DNA of 64,000 nt from DASRQZ01 sp964571275 (GCA_964571275.1 CAZNCQ010000002.1:28311-92310), one strand, 5' to 3'. Shown: positions 26,706 through 35,314, numbered from the stretch's first letter. Notes: generated by a model from the letters alone, not told the origin. Translations and numbers: made by a program.

Positions 26706-27614
26706 TTGTCGCGGCGCTTTCACAGTCCATTCTTTCCCGTGGCCAGGATGGCGGTCGTCGTGGCGTTGAGCATCCTGCGGGCGCACGCCGCGGCGACTGC
26801 CGGCGCCGCGCCAGCACCGACCGTGAATCCCGACGCAGGAACGGCCGCTGCGCCCGCCTCCGACGCGCGGCTCGCGTGGGTGAACCCGGCGCGTTGCCTC
26901 GCCTCGTGCGCGTTCGATCCGAGCGCGCACCTGCGCCGTCTCGACGACAAGGGCGCGCCCAGCCCGCGCGGCAAGCTCCGCGCCGACGCCGACGCGGCCG
27001 CGGCGCTGGCCGATCTGCTGGCGGCGGCGCGCGAGGCGGGCCACAAGATGCGCATCAACTCGGCGTACCGATCGTATCGAGAGCAGGCGCGCGTCTTCCG
27101 CACGATGAAGGAGCGCGGGCGCGCGGCGCGGCCCGGGCACAGCGAGCACCAGCTGGGCACCGCCATCGATTTGAAGCTGCCGACGACGGCGGCCATCGAT
27201 TGGCTGAGCGAGCACGCGTTCGAGTTCGGATTCGCGCTCAGCTACCCGCCGGGCAAGCAGCGCCTGACCGGCTACCGCCCCGAGCCCTGGCACGTGCGCT
27301 TCGTCGGCAACGCCGTCGCCGGCGAGCTGCACCGCCGCGGCTGGACGCTGGAGGAGCTGTTTCGCGCGCGGCCCGAGCTGGGCGAATCGGGGACCTGCGG
27401 CGACTGCCCGGCGGCGATCTCGCGCAAGGCGTGCGGCGCCGTCACCGTGACGGGGGTGTGCCAGGGGACGGTGCTGACCTGGTGCTACGACGGCGCGCTG
27501 GCCGCCGTCGACTGCGCGGTCTCCGAGCAGGCCTGCGGCGCCGCGACCGGCGATGCGCCGGCCGACTGCCAGCCGCCGCAAGCCAGCGCCGCCCCCGCCG
27601 TCACCCGCGAGTGA
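26706..27614 (+). CDS. VanY-type D-alanyl-D-alanine carboxypeptidase (M15B), exported
   Basis: About 302 residues. A hydrophobic N-terminal segment (MAVVVALSILRAHAAATAG) acts as signal peptide. The peptidase domain has the family motifs INSAYRSYREQARVF, the zinc-binding PGHSEHQLGTAIDL, and EPWHVRFVG, which supply the His/Asp/His ligands and catalytic Glu region. A C-terminal extension with six cysteines (TCGDCPAAI, KACGAVTVTGVCQG, WCYDGAL, VDCAV) is unlike minimal VanY and may be a disulfide-bonded binding domain. It should trim the terminal D-Ala of peptidoglycan stems. The start is uncertain among TTG 26706, GTG 26739 and ATG 26748; none has a clear Shine-Dalgarno. It overlaps the convergent GST gene by 14 bases. 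Confidence 0.88.
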   Translation: MSRRFHSPFFPVARMAVVVALSILRAHAAATAGAAPAPTVNPDAGTAAAPASDARLAWVNPARCLASCAFDPSAHLRRLDDKGAPSPRGKLRADADAAAALADLLAAAREAGHKMRINSAYRSYREQARVFRTMKERGRAARPGHSEHQLGTAIDLKLPTTAAIDWLSEHAFEFGFALSYPPGKQRLTGYRPEPWHVRFVGNAVAGELHRRGWTLEELFRARPELGESGTCGDCPAAISRKACGAVTVTGVCQGTVLTWCYDGALAAVDCAVSEQACGAATGDAPADCQPPQASAAPAVTRE

Positions 27615-28209
27615 TCGGCACGTACCCTGGTTGCGCGGCGACCCGCGCCAGCCACGCGCGCACGTTCCCGTAGGGCCCGAGGTCGAAGCCGCCCTCGCCC
27701 GCGACGTGCGTGTACGCGTAGAGCGCGATGTCGGCGATGGTGTAGCGCTCGCCGGCGAAGAACGTGCGGCGCGCGAGGTGCCCCTCCATCACGTCCAGCG
27801 CGGCGACCCCCTGCGCGCGTTTCGCCGGCAGCGACAGCTCCATGAGCGGCGTCACCGGGGTGGCGTGCGTGAGCCAGAAGCGAACGGTCGCGATGTTGGG
27901 CTCGTGGCTGTATTGCTCGAAGAACATCCATTGCAACACCTGGGCGCGCTCGCGCCGATCGTCCGGCAGGAAGCGCGTCCCCTCGGCCAGGTACCAGAGG
28001 ATCGCATTCGACTCCGCGAGGAAGGTTCCGTCGTCCAGCTCCAGAACCGGGATGCGGCCGTTCGGATTCTTGAGCAGGAAGTCCGGCGTGCGCGTCTCGC
28101 GGCGATCGATGTCGTACTCGATACGCTGGTAGGGCAGCCCCAGCTGCGACAGCAACAGCCGCACCTTGAACCCATTGCCCGAGGTCAGATTGTCATGCAA
28201 CCGAAGCAT
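27601..28209 (-). CDS. Glutathione S-transferase family protein
   Basis: A 202-residue cytosolic GST. The N-terminal thioredoxin-like domain starts MLRLHDNLTSGNGFKVRLLL and contains the cis-Pro loop NGRIPVLELDDG with the glutathione-binding ES pair (FLAESNAILWYLAEG). The C-terminal helical domain includes QWMFFEQYSHEPNIA and the folding motif FFAGERYTIADIALYAYTH. ATG 28209 has an AGG ribosome site 7-8 bases upstream; GTG 28218 adds three residues. Substrate unknown. It is convergent and overlapping with the VanY gene. Confidence 0.92.
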   Translation of the reverse strand: MLRLHDNLTSGNGFKVRLLLSQLGLPYQRIEYDIDRRETRTPDFLLKNPNGRIPVLELDDGTFLAESNAILWYLAEGTRFLPDDRRERAQVLQWMFFEQYSHEPNIATVRFWLTHATPVTPLMELSLPAKRAQGVAALDVMEGHLARRTFFAGERYTIADIALYAYTHVAGEGGFDLGPYGNVRAWLARVAAQPGYVPITRG

Positions 28210-28293
28210 GTCCGACACCTACCACGCGGCGGCCGCAAATTCTCGCCGGCATCACGAAGCGAGGAAACCCTCGCGCGCGAGCGTTGTCACTGA

Positions 28294-28494
28294 CGACATG
28301 GCCGTGAATCCCGTCGGGGTCTATCCGGCTCGGTGCTGGAGACGACGCCGTCGAACGCGGGAGGAGCCGCCACGCAAACCGACTACTGCGTCGGCGGCGA
28401 CGTCATGCACTTCGTCAATCTCGATCCGGCGATCCCGGCGGGATCTTCTCCGCCGCCGACGATCACCGGCGACACCATGCTCGAGCGGCAGTGA
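28294..28494 (+). pseudogene. Decayed 3' end of an exported-protein gene
   Basis: The 297 bases between the GST and monooxygenase genes hold a short frame open from 28294 to a TGA at 28492-28494. Its translation ends TDYCVGGDVMHFVNLDPAI and then a Pro/Thr stretch to TGDTMLERQ. This looks like the C-terminal strand region of a small lipoprotein or secreted beta protein. There is no start codon with a ribosome site and no signal peptide upstream. A GTG at 28333 could in principle start a 53-residue peptide. The best reading is a remnant left by deletion; the alternative is random coding-like high-GC sequence. Confidence 0.35.
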
Positions 28495-28506
28495 GCTGAC
28501 GTCCGC

Positions 28507-29721
28507 TCAACCTGATTGCAACGCCGCGGCCGCTCGCGCGCGCGGCGTTGCCGCCGTTGCGGCCCGCGCGGCGTGCGCGGCGACGGCGCTGGCGATCCGC
28601 TTCGCGTCGCGGCCGACGCCGTGGACCATCGTCGACGAGAACGCGTAGAGAAAGTGCAGCCCCACGAAGTAGAGGCCGGGCGCCTCCGGGACCACGCCCG
28701 CCTCGTGTTCGGGTTCGCCGTGACCGGACGCGTGCGCGGCGAAGATCGGGGGGAAGATCGGCAGATCGATCCATTCGAAGCCGGCATCGAACCCGGTACA
28801 CCAGACGACGTTGGCGACGTCGAGCGAGCGGCCGTCGTCGAGCAGCGGCAGCCCGTCGCGCACGCCGATCATGCGCGGCGTGCGGCGAATCTCCGCCGCC
28901 TCCAGCTGCCGCGGCTTGACCCGGATCAGCGCCCCACCCTTCGACATCACCGTCGGGCGAACTTTGCGTCCCAGCGGCGTGCGCACGGTCAAGATCCGGT
29001 GAAACGCCACGCGCAAGACCAGACGCGCGAGAAACCAGCGCGCGGCCAGCCCGTCGATGCGAAACGGAACGTGACCGGTGCCGCGTCCCGCGAGCCACAC
29101 CTCGTGCGCGTGCGACAGGTCGAGCGCGATCTCCGCACCCGAGTTCCCCGCGCCGACGATCAGCACACCGCCCGCGCGCAATTGACGCGGGTTGCGGTAG
29201 TCCTTGGAATGCAGTTGCACGATGTCGCCGCGCAGCTCACGCGCGAACCCGGGCACGCGCGGCGTCTGATAGCTGGCCATGGCGACCACGACCTGACCGG
29301 CCTGGATGGCGCCGGCGTCGGTCTCGATGCGGTAGTCGTCGCCCGATCGGGACAGTCGGTTGACGCGCGCACCGGTGCGAACCGGCAAGGCGAAGCGCGC
29401 GGCGTAGCTCTCCAGGTAGTCGGCCATTTCATCCTTGGTTGGAAACGAATTGGCCGGCGCAGGAAACCGCATTCCGACCAGGCCGTTGAACTTGGCCGGC
29501 GTGAACAGACGCAACGAGTCCCAGCGCCCACGCCAGACGTCGCCGACGCGGGCGCTCGCGTCCAGGATCAGGAACCGCAGCCCCGTGCGCTTGAGAAAAT
29601 AGCCGACGGACAGGCCGGCCTGGCCGCCCCCGATGACGACGACGTCGTAGCGTTCGTCGTGACCCGGGCCGGAAGTCTGGTGCGTGACGCTGGTCGATGA
29701 TGGGGTTGCTGATGGATCCAT
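28507..29721 (-). CDS. FAD-dependent monooxygenase (CzcO/flavin-containing monooxygenase-like)
   Basis: A 404-residue flavoprotein. The FAD-binding Rossmann motif VVVIGGGQAGLSVGYFL starts near residue 28. A GDVWRGRWDSLRLFTP segment and an FMO-like fingerprint (ELRGDIVQLHSKDYRNP) follow. The NADPH-binding motif VLIVGAGNSGAEIALDL is near residue 185, and the ANVVWCTGFDAGFEW C-terminal motif is also present. Such enzymes oxygenate small hydrophobic or heteroatom substrates; which one is unknown. The Ala/Arg-rich C-terminal tail looks unstructured. Start ATG 29721 has GAGGAG upstream. The LuxR-type regulator gene lies 130 bases upstream on the same strand and is its probable controller. Confidence 0.92.
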   Translation of the reverse strand: MDPSATPSSTSVTHQTSGPGHDERYDVVVIGGGQAGLSVGYFLKRTGLRFLILDASARVGDVWRGRWDSLRLFTPAKFNGLVGMRFPAPANSFPTKDEMADYLESYAARFALPVRTGARVNRLSRSGDDYRIETDAGAIQAGQVVVAMASYQTPRVPGFARELRGDIVQLHSKDYRNPRQLRAGGVLIVGAGNSGAEIALDLSHAHEVWLAGRGTGHVPFRIDGLAARWFLARLVLRVAFHRILTVRTPLGRKVRPTVMSKGGALIRVKPRQLEAAEIRRTPRMIGVRDGLPLLDDGRSLDVANVVWCTGFDAGFEWIDLPIFPPIFAAHASGHGEPEHEAGVVPEAPGLYFVGLHFLYAFSSTMVHGVGRDAKRIASAVAAHAARAATAATPRARAAAALQSG

Positions 29722-29851
29722 GGGCTCGCTCCTCGGCGCGCGATGGTGGCGCCGAGAGCCAAGCTAGCGATGTGCCTTGCCAGCGACTTCGGGCGAATCC
29801 CCCAATTTGCGGCGCTGCCGGTATGGGTACTTCCACCCATGCGGGGCGAGG

Positions 29852-31519
29852 TCAGACGAGCTGGTGCTGAAAGGCGAACGCAGTGGCGGCGGCGCGGCTC
29901 GCCACGTTGATCTTGGTGAAGATGTTGCTCACGTGCCGATCAATCGTCTTCTCGCTCAGAAACAACTGCTTGGCGATGGCCTTGTTGGTGCGGCCCGACG
30001 CCAGCAGGCGCAGCACCTCGAGCTCGCGCGGCGTCAGCCCCGCGGGGACGCCGGCCGCCTTGGCCTGAGCCAGGGCGTCGGCGCGCGCCACGTCGGGCGC
30101 GGCGCCCAGCGACAGAAAGACCTCGCGCGCAAACCCGAGCTCCAGCCGGCAGCCGTCGTGATCGCCGAGCGCGCGGCAAGCCTCGGCCACCCGCACGCGT
30201 AGCCGCGCCGCGAGATAGGGCGCCGTCATCTCCTGCCAGACCTGAAAGGCGCGCCGTAACGACCGCAGCGCCGCCTGAGGCTCACCCTCGGCCAGGTGCA
30301 GGCTCCCGCGCGCCTCGGCCGCGAGCGCGCCCAGGATCGCGGCGCTCTCGCCACTCGAGCCGCTCGCCGCGGCGAAGCGCGCCGCGATCGCCTCGAGCGC
30401 GGCGCAGGCGGCGCGCGCCTCGTCGCGTGCGCCGAGCGCCAGCTGAATCTCGACCTGCGCCGGCAACAAGCGCGCCTGCCCGAGATCGTCCGGCGTCGCG
30501 CCCAGCACGCGGCGGAGCGCGCCCGCCGCATCGGCGCGGCGCCCCTGGGCCAGGCGCAGCAACGCCAGCCCCGGCTGGGGCTCGCGCCCCAGCTGTCCCG
30601 CGCGCTGATAAGCCTCCTCGGCCTGGATCAGCGCGCCCTGCAGGCGATGAAGCTCACCGCGCTGATAAGCGGCCTCGGCCTCCCCGCTCAGATCGCGCGC
30701 CAGCGGCGCGCGTTGCGACGCGCGGTGGGTCTCTTCGATCGCATCTCGCCAGGCTCCTCCCAGCTGCAGGATCTCGGCGCGGTGCACGAGGCAGGTGCCG
30801 GTGAACGTGACCAGCTGCGGCTGTCCGTCGCACCAGGCGGCCAGCGCCGACGTCCACTCGCGCGCGCGGCCGAGCGCGAACACACGCTGGCAGCCCGCGA
30901 TGGCGGTGCAATAGATGAGGCCGACGATCAGCGGCGACGAGATCTCGCCGCTCGTCGCGGCCACCATGGCTTCGTCGAGCAGCGCCAACCCCGCGTCGAT
31001 CTGCCCCTGGCGCAGCAGCGCCCGACCCTGCAGGCCACGCGCAAATGCGCTCAGGTCGGCGTCACCAAACCGATCTCCGATCGCGACCGCTTCGATCGCA
31101 ACGGCGATGGCGGCGGCGTGGTCGGCCTCGGCCAGGTGTCGGTGAACCACCGGCAACAGCAAATAGCCGCGTTCGACGCAGTCGCGCCCTTCGGCCAGCC
31201 GTTGCGAGCGCGCGAGCCACCCGCCCGCGCGCCCGGCCTCGCCGAGCGCGAACAGCCGAAAGCAGATCCAGAAGGCGGAGCGCGCGGCGGCGGTTTCGCG
31301 GCCGCAGCCCAGGTGGGTCTGGTAGCTCCGCTCGAGGAGGCGCACGAACTCGGCGTCGCGGCCGGTGAGCGCCGCCGCCCAGGCGAACCGCTCGAGGTCA
31401 TCGATGGCCAGCAACTCGGCGGCGTCGGCGCGCGCCAGCGTCTGGTAAGCGTCGTCCCAGGCTCGGTCGCGGAAATGCGCGCGGCCGCGGTCGAGGTCAC
31501 TGGAGACAGCCGGGGTCAT
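29852..31519 (-). CDS. LuxR-family regulator with TPR-like sensor region
   Basis: A 555-residue protein made of a long array of helical hairpins resembling TPRs (about residues 10-470, e.g. EAAYQRGELHRLQGALIQAE) and a C-terminal LuxR/GerE helix-turn-helix (LTPRELEVLRLLASGRTNKA and IAKQLFLSEKTIDRHVSNIF). It lacks an N-terminal ATPase module, so it is not a full MalT/LAL protein. GGGAG lies 5 bases before ATG 31519. The next gene downstream is the FAD monooxygenase, suggesting local control of that enzyme by a ligand or partner bound to the helical repeats. That link is inference from position. Confidence 0.9.
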   Translation of the reverse strand: MTPAVSSDLDRGRAHFRDRAWDDAYQTLARADAAELLAIDDLERFAWAAALTGRDAEFVRLLERSYQTHLGCGRETAAARSAFWICFRLFALGEAGRAGGWLARSQRLAEGRDCVERGYLLLPVVHRHLAEADHAAAIAVAIEAVAIGDRFGDADLSAFARGLQGRALLRQGQIDAGLALLDEAMVAATSGEISSPLIVGLIYCTAIAGCQRVFALGRAREWTSALAAWCDGQPQLVTFTGTCLVHRAEILQLGGAWRDAIEETHRASQRAPLARDLSGEAEAAYQRGELHRLQGALIQAEEAYQRAGQLGREPQPGLALLRLAQGRRADAAGALRRVLGATPDDLGQARLLPAQVEIQLALGARDEARAACAALEAIAARFAAASGSSGESAAILGALAAEARGSLHLAEGEPQAALRSLRRAFQVWQEMTAPYLAARLRVRVAEACRALGDHDGCRLELGFAREVFLSLGAAPDVARADALAQAKAAGVPAGLTPRELEVLRLLASGRTNKAIAKQLFLSEKTIDRHVSNIFTKINVASRAAATAFAFQHQLV

Positions 31520-31647
31520 CGGACTCCCTTACGCTGAGGCACGGCGACAGGTTACGCCCGCCGGCGCGCCGATCGGCCACAAAGCGGCTGCCCTTTCAGG
31601 CCCACGCGCGGCGCGCTGGGATGCCGCGGCGGGATTAGAATGAGGGC

Positions 31648-32598
31648 GTGACCGCTGACAGCGACGGTGGCGCCAAGGCTTCCACGAACGAAGGCGACGA
31701 GATCGCGCGCCTGCTCGCCGTTCCGCTCGGCGATTTCGTCGAGGAGCGCAAGCGGCTGGCCACGTCGCTCAAGAACCTGGGCCGGCGCGAGGAGGCGCAG
31801 GCCATCGCCAAGCTCGCGAAGCCGAGCGCCGCGCTCTGGGTCGTCAATCAGCTCGCGCGCCGTGAGCGCGCGGCGATCCGGCGTCTGGCGGAGCTGACCG
31901 CGGCGATGCAGGGACCGCGGCACACGGGTGACGACTACGCCGGCCTGCTCGCCGAGCACCGCGACGTGCTGCGTTCGCTGCGCGCGGCGGCCGAGCACGT
32001 CCTCGTCGAGGCGAAGATCGGGGTGAACCCGGCGCTGCTGGAGCGGATCACGCACACGCTGCGCACCGGCATGGCCGATGACGAAGCGCGGGCGGCGATC
32101 GAGAACGCGCGCCTGTTGCGCGAGGTCGGCGATCTCGACTTCGCGAGCCTGCTGGGTGCTGGCGCCAGCGCCGCTGGGCTCGGCGGCGCCGCCGGCAGGC
32201 CGGCGGCCGCGCCGCGAATCGCGAAGGAGAGCACGCGGCCGGCGCCCGTGCAGCCGGCGTCGCGCGCCAAGCCACCCGCCGATGACACGGCCGCGCGAGA
32301 ACGCGAGCGAGAACGCGACGAGCAACAGGCACGCGCGCGCGAAGCGGAGGCACTGGCGCGCGAACAGGAGCGCGAGCGAGCCCGGGCGCGCGCCGCCGCG
32401 GCCCGCGAGGCGGAGCAACTGCGCGCGAAGGCCGACGCTTCCCGCAAGCGGGTCCGCGAAGAAGAGCGCGCGGTCGAAGCGGCGCGGCGCGCGCTGGCCG
32501 ACGGTGAAGCGCGGTTGGCCAAGGTGCGCGGTGAATCGGAAGAGCTGGAGCGCGCGCTTGAGGCGGCGCAGGCGGCGGCGCGCGGGCAGGCGCATTGA
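31648..32598 (+). CDS. Coiled-coil protein of unknown function
   Basis: A 316-residue protein. The N-terminal about 130 residues contain a pattern recalled from actinobacterial and myxobacterial hypothetical proteins: LAVPLGDFVEERKRLATSLK, EEAQAIAKLAKPSAALWVVN and QLARRERAAIRRLAEL. The C-terminal half is a highly charged Ala/Arg/Glu coiled coil (about residues 205-316). No catalytic motif is present. GTG 31648 is preceded by GAGGG. Its stop overlaps the TTG start of the alginate lyase gene (TTGA), so it is the first gene of an overlapping three-gene operon ending in hflX. Confidence 0.8.
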   Translation: MTADSDGGAKASTNEGDEIARLLAVPLGDFVEERKRLATSLKNLGRREEAQAIAKLAKPSAALWVVNQLARRERAAIRRLAELTAAMQGPRHTGDDYAGLLAEHRDVLRSLRAAAEHVLVEAKIGVNPALLERITHTLRTGMADDEARAAIENARLLREVGDLDFASLLGAGASAAGLGGAAGRPAAAPRIAKESTRPAPVQPASRAKPPADDTAARERERERDEQQARAREAEALAREQERERARARAAAAREAEQLRAKADASRKRVREEERAVEAARRALADGEARLAKVRGESEELERALEAAQAAARGQAH

Positions 32599-33782
32599 GG
32601 TCGATTTACGCATCGCTCGCGGCAGCCTCTGTCGTCGTCGGCATCGCGGCGTGCCGGACCCCGTCGCCCGGCGTCGCTCCCGCGCCGCCGAACGCCGCCA
32701 CCCGGCCGGCGGCCATGAACGTGCCGGCCGCCGCGCCAGGCACGCGCGTGCTTCGTAGCCCGTTCGACGTCGAGGCGCGGCGCGCCGAGGTCGGGGTTGC
32801 GCTACCCGAGCCCAAGACAGCGCCGGCGCTGGTGATGGCGCCGATGCGCGACGTGAACGGCGTGTCGTTCTACGCCGACGAGCACAAGTCGGTGATCGAT
32901 CCCGACCTGCAGGCGCAGAATGTGGCGGCGCTCCGGCCGCTGCGCGCGTTCGTCAAGGAGGTCACGCGGCTCGCCGACGGATGGATGGTGAGCCGGCCTG
33001 CCGACCCGCGCTACGCCGGCCAGGCCCTCACTGCGCTCGCGCGCTGGGCGGCCAGCGGTGCGCTGCTCGGCGCGGCGAATCAACAAGGCGCCTATGAGCG
33101 CGAGTGGACGCTCGGCAGCCTGGCGCTCGCCTATCTCAAGATCCGCGACGCTCCCGGCGTCGACCCGACGGCGCGCGCCGCGATCGATCACTGGCTGTGC
33201 GCCGTCGCCGCGCAGGTCGAGCCGCCCTACGAGCGTGCCGGAAAGACCTCGAGCGCGAACAACCACGCCTACTGGACCGGCCTGGCCGTCGGCGCGGCGG
33301 GCGCCGCATGCCAGGACCGCGCGCTCTTCGATTGGGGGATCGCGCGCGCGCGCATCGGCATCGCCCAGGTCGGCAAAGGCGGCGTCTTGCCGCTGGAGCT
33401 GGCTCGGCAGCGCCGGGCGCTGCACTATCACGTGTTCGCGCTCGCGCCGCTGGTGATGCTGGCGGAGCTGGCGGCGGCGAACGGCGTCGGACTCTACGAC
33501 GAGAACGATCACGCGCTCCGGCGCCTGGCCGACCGCGTGATCGCCGGGCTCGCCGATCCGTCGACCTTCGAGCGCCTGACGGGATTCGCTCAGGAGCAAG
33601 TCACGACGCCGCCGCGAGCGGCCGATCTGGCCTGGGCCGAGCCCTACCAGGCGCGCTTCCCCGACGCGCGCCTCGCCGGCTGGCTCGCCGCGGCGCGCCC
33701 GGTGGTCGACGTGCGGCTGGGCGGCGATCTCACCGCGGCGTTCGCCGTTACGACCGGCAGCCCTTATACTCCGCGGCCTTGA
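32595..33782 (+). CDS. Alginate lyase family (PL5-like) lipoprotein
   Basis: A 395-residue protein with signal peptide and lipobox VGIAAC (Cys20). The catalytic domain has the PL5 signature NNHAYW at residues 222-227, a family substrate-binding/catalytic site. It also has the helix LPLELARQRRALHYHVFALA, corresponding to the conserved R-x-x-x-Y segment. PL5 enzymes cleave mannuronan blocks of alginate by beta-elimination. No alginate biosynthesis genes are present, so a scavenging or envelope role is more likely than the AlgL role. The TTG start overlaps the preceding stop (TTGA), and its TGA overlaps the hflX ATG by one base (TGATG). This is an unusual operon partner for a GTPase. Confidence 0.87.
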   Translation: MRSIYASLAAASVVVGIAACRTPSPGVAPAPPNAATRPAAMNVPAAAPGTRVLRSPFDVEARRAEVGVALPEPKTAPALVMAPMRDVNGVSFYADEHKSVIDPDLQAQNVAALRPLRAFVKEVTRLADGWMVSRPADPRYAGQALTALARWAASGALLGAANQQGAYEREWTLGSLALAYLKIRDAPGVDPTARAAIDHWLCAVAAQVEPPYERAGKTSSANNHAYWTGLAVGAAGAACQDRALFDWGIARARIGIAQVGKGGVLPLELARQRRALHYHVFALAPLVMLAELAAANGVGLYDENDHALRRLADRVIAGLADPSTFERLTGFAQEQVTTPPRAADLAWAEPYQARFPDARLAGWLAAARPVVDVRLGGDLTAAFAVTTGSPYTPRP

Positions 33783-35314
33783 TGAATTCACCGGAAGAAG
33801 CCCGCCCTCGCGCCGCGATCGTCGCGGTCCAGCTACCCGACGCCGACGACCGTGCGTTCGCGTCGTCGATCACCGAGCTCGAGCGACTGGCGCGCACGCT
33901 GGGGCTGGAGGTCGTGGCGAAGGTGACGCAGCGGCGCCGGGCGCTGCATGCGGCTGCGGTGGTCGGCAGCGGCAAGCTGAGCGAGCTGCAGAAGTTGACG
34001 GGGGGAGGGGCCGAGGCGGCGGAAGGCGACGAGGACGAAGACGAGGACGAGGACGAGGACGAAGACGAGGACGAAGACGAGGACGAAGACAAGGACAAAG
34101 ACGAAGACGAAGACGAAGACGAAGACGAGGACGAGGACGAAGACGAGGACGAAGACGAAGACGAGGACGAAGACGAGGACGAAGACGGCGAGGAGAAAAT
34201 CGAGGCGGCGGCGAACCGAGCGGCGGTCACGGTCGTCCTGGTCGATCATGACATCAGCCCGTCGCAGGCCCGCAATCTGGAGAAGGCGACCGGCGCCACG
34301 GTCCTCGATCGCACCGCGGTGATTCTCGAGATCTTCCAGCGCCACGCGCGTTCGCGCGCCGCGAAGGCGCAGGTCGAGATCGTGCGCCTGCAATACCTGG
34401 CGCCGCGCCTGCGCGAGTCGGGCAAGGGACGCGACCGCCAGCGCGGCGGCATCGGCGGCAAGGGCGCGGGCGAATCCAATCTGGAGCTCGATCGGCGCAA
34501 GATGCGCGACCGGATCGCCGAGCTGACGCGCGAGCTGGCCGCGCTGTCCGAGGAGCAGCGTACGCAACGCGCGCGCCGGCGCGACATGAACCGGGTCGCG
34601 CTGGTCGGCTATACCAACGCCGGCAAGTCGACGCTCATGCGCGCGCTGACCGGCAGCGAGGTCTACGTCGCCGACAAGCTGTTCGCGACGCTGGACACGA
34701 CGGTGCGCGCGCTCCAGCCGCCGTCGCATCCGCGCGTGCTGGTCTCCGACACGGTCGGCTTCATCGACAAGCTGCCCCACGGGTTGGTGGCATCGTTCAA
34801 GAGTACGCTCGACGAGGCGCTGGAGGCGAGCCTGCTCGCCCAGCTGGTCGACGCATCCGACCCGGCCTTCGAGCGGCAGCTGCAAGTGACCTCCGAGGTG
34901 CTCGCCGAGATCGGCGCCGCCGGTGTGCCGCGCGTGATCGTGTTCAACAAGATCGATCGCGTCGGCGACGCCGCGGCGCAAGCCGCAGCGGCCGCTGACC
35001 TGCGCGCGCGCTGGCCCGACGCCGTGGTGATCTCGGCGCGCGAGCCCGCCGACGTCGCTCGGCTTCGCGCGCACATCCTGGCGTTCTTCGCCCGCGATCT
35101 CGTCGAGGCGGAGCTGCGCGTTCCCTACGGCCGCCAGAAGCTACGTGGCGAGATCTTCGACGGCTGCGAGGTGCTCGGCGAGCGTTACGAGGACGACGCC
35201 GTGGTGTTTCGGCTGCGTGCCGACCCGACGTTGCTCGCCCACCTGCGCGAGGCCGCCGCCGCGACCGACGACGGTGACGCCACCGCCGCCGACGCAGGCG
35301 TTTCCAGCCGGTAA
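33782..35314 (+). CDS. hflX: GTPase HflX with a 53-residue Asp-Glu repeat insert
   Basis: A 510-residue HflX. The N-terminal domain (RTLGLEVVAKVTQRRRALHA, VVGSGKLSEL) is normal, as are the middle VVLVDHDISPSQARNLEKAT, LDRTAVILEIFQRHARSRAA and the coiled ERR(M)-type helices. The G domain has the P-loop GYTNAGKSTLM, switch motif DTVGFIDKLPHGLVASF and NKID. HflX binds 50S/70S ribosomes and rescues or splits stalled ones under stress. The oddity is a run of alternating Asp and Glu, with two Lys, inserted between the GKLSEL strand and the next beta strand of the N-terminal domain. The frame is kept. Start ATG 33782 overlaps the alginate lyase stop. Confidence 0.95.
   Translation: MNSPEEARPRAAIVAVQLPDADDRAFASSITELERLARTLGLEVVAKVTQRRRALHAAAVVGSGKLSELQKLTGGGAEAAEGDEDEDEDEDEDEDEDEDEDEDKDKDEDEDEDEDEDEDEDEDEDEDEDEDEDEDGEEKIEAAANRAAVTVVLVDHDISPSQARNLEKATGATVLDRTAVILEIFQRHARSRAAKAQVEIVRLQYLAPRLRESGKGRDRQRGGIGGKGAGESNLELDRRKMRDRIAELTRELAALSEEQRTQRARRRDMNRVALVGYTNAGKSTLMRALTGSEVYVADKLFATLDTTVRALQPPSHPRVLVSDTVGFIDKLPHGLVASFKSTLDEALEASLLAQLVDASDPAFERQLQVTSEVLAEIGAAGVPRVIVFNKIDRVGDAAAQAAAAADLRARWPDAVVISAREPADVARLRAHILAFFARDLVEAELRVPYGRQKLRGEIFDGCEVLGERYEDDAVVFRLRADPTLLAHLREAAAATDDGDATAADAGVSSR
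34028..34186 (+). repeat. Hexanucleotide microsatellite GACGA(G/A) inside hflX
   Basis: A run of 159 bases is built from GAC followed by GAG or GAA, interrupted only twice by AAG/AAA. It encodes 53 residues of almost perfect Asp-Glu alternation. Because the unit is 6 bases, slippage changes length without breaking the frame. Mixed GAG/GAA use suggests the array is not brand new, or is kept by selection. Confidence 0.95.

Noticed and set aside
24240..27581. A minus-strand open frame of more than 1,100 codons
   Set aside because: It runs through the N-gap and antisense to the TolB-like lipoprotein and VanY genes. Only the part at 25633-26618 has signal peptide, domain and sorting-tail features; the rest is an open antisense frame caused by high GC.
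34028..34186. Microsatellite as a disrupting insertion or sequencing artefact in hflX
   Set aside because: It is an exact multiple of three, keeps the frame and both flanking domains, and uses mixed GAG/GAA with two Lys codons, so a real coding insert is more likely. Listed as a finding instead.
31648..35314. Alginate biosynthesis cluster around the PL5 lyase
   Set aside because: No alg polymerase, epimerase or export genes are present; neighbours are a coiled-coil protein and HflX.
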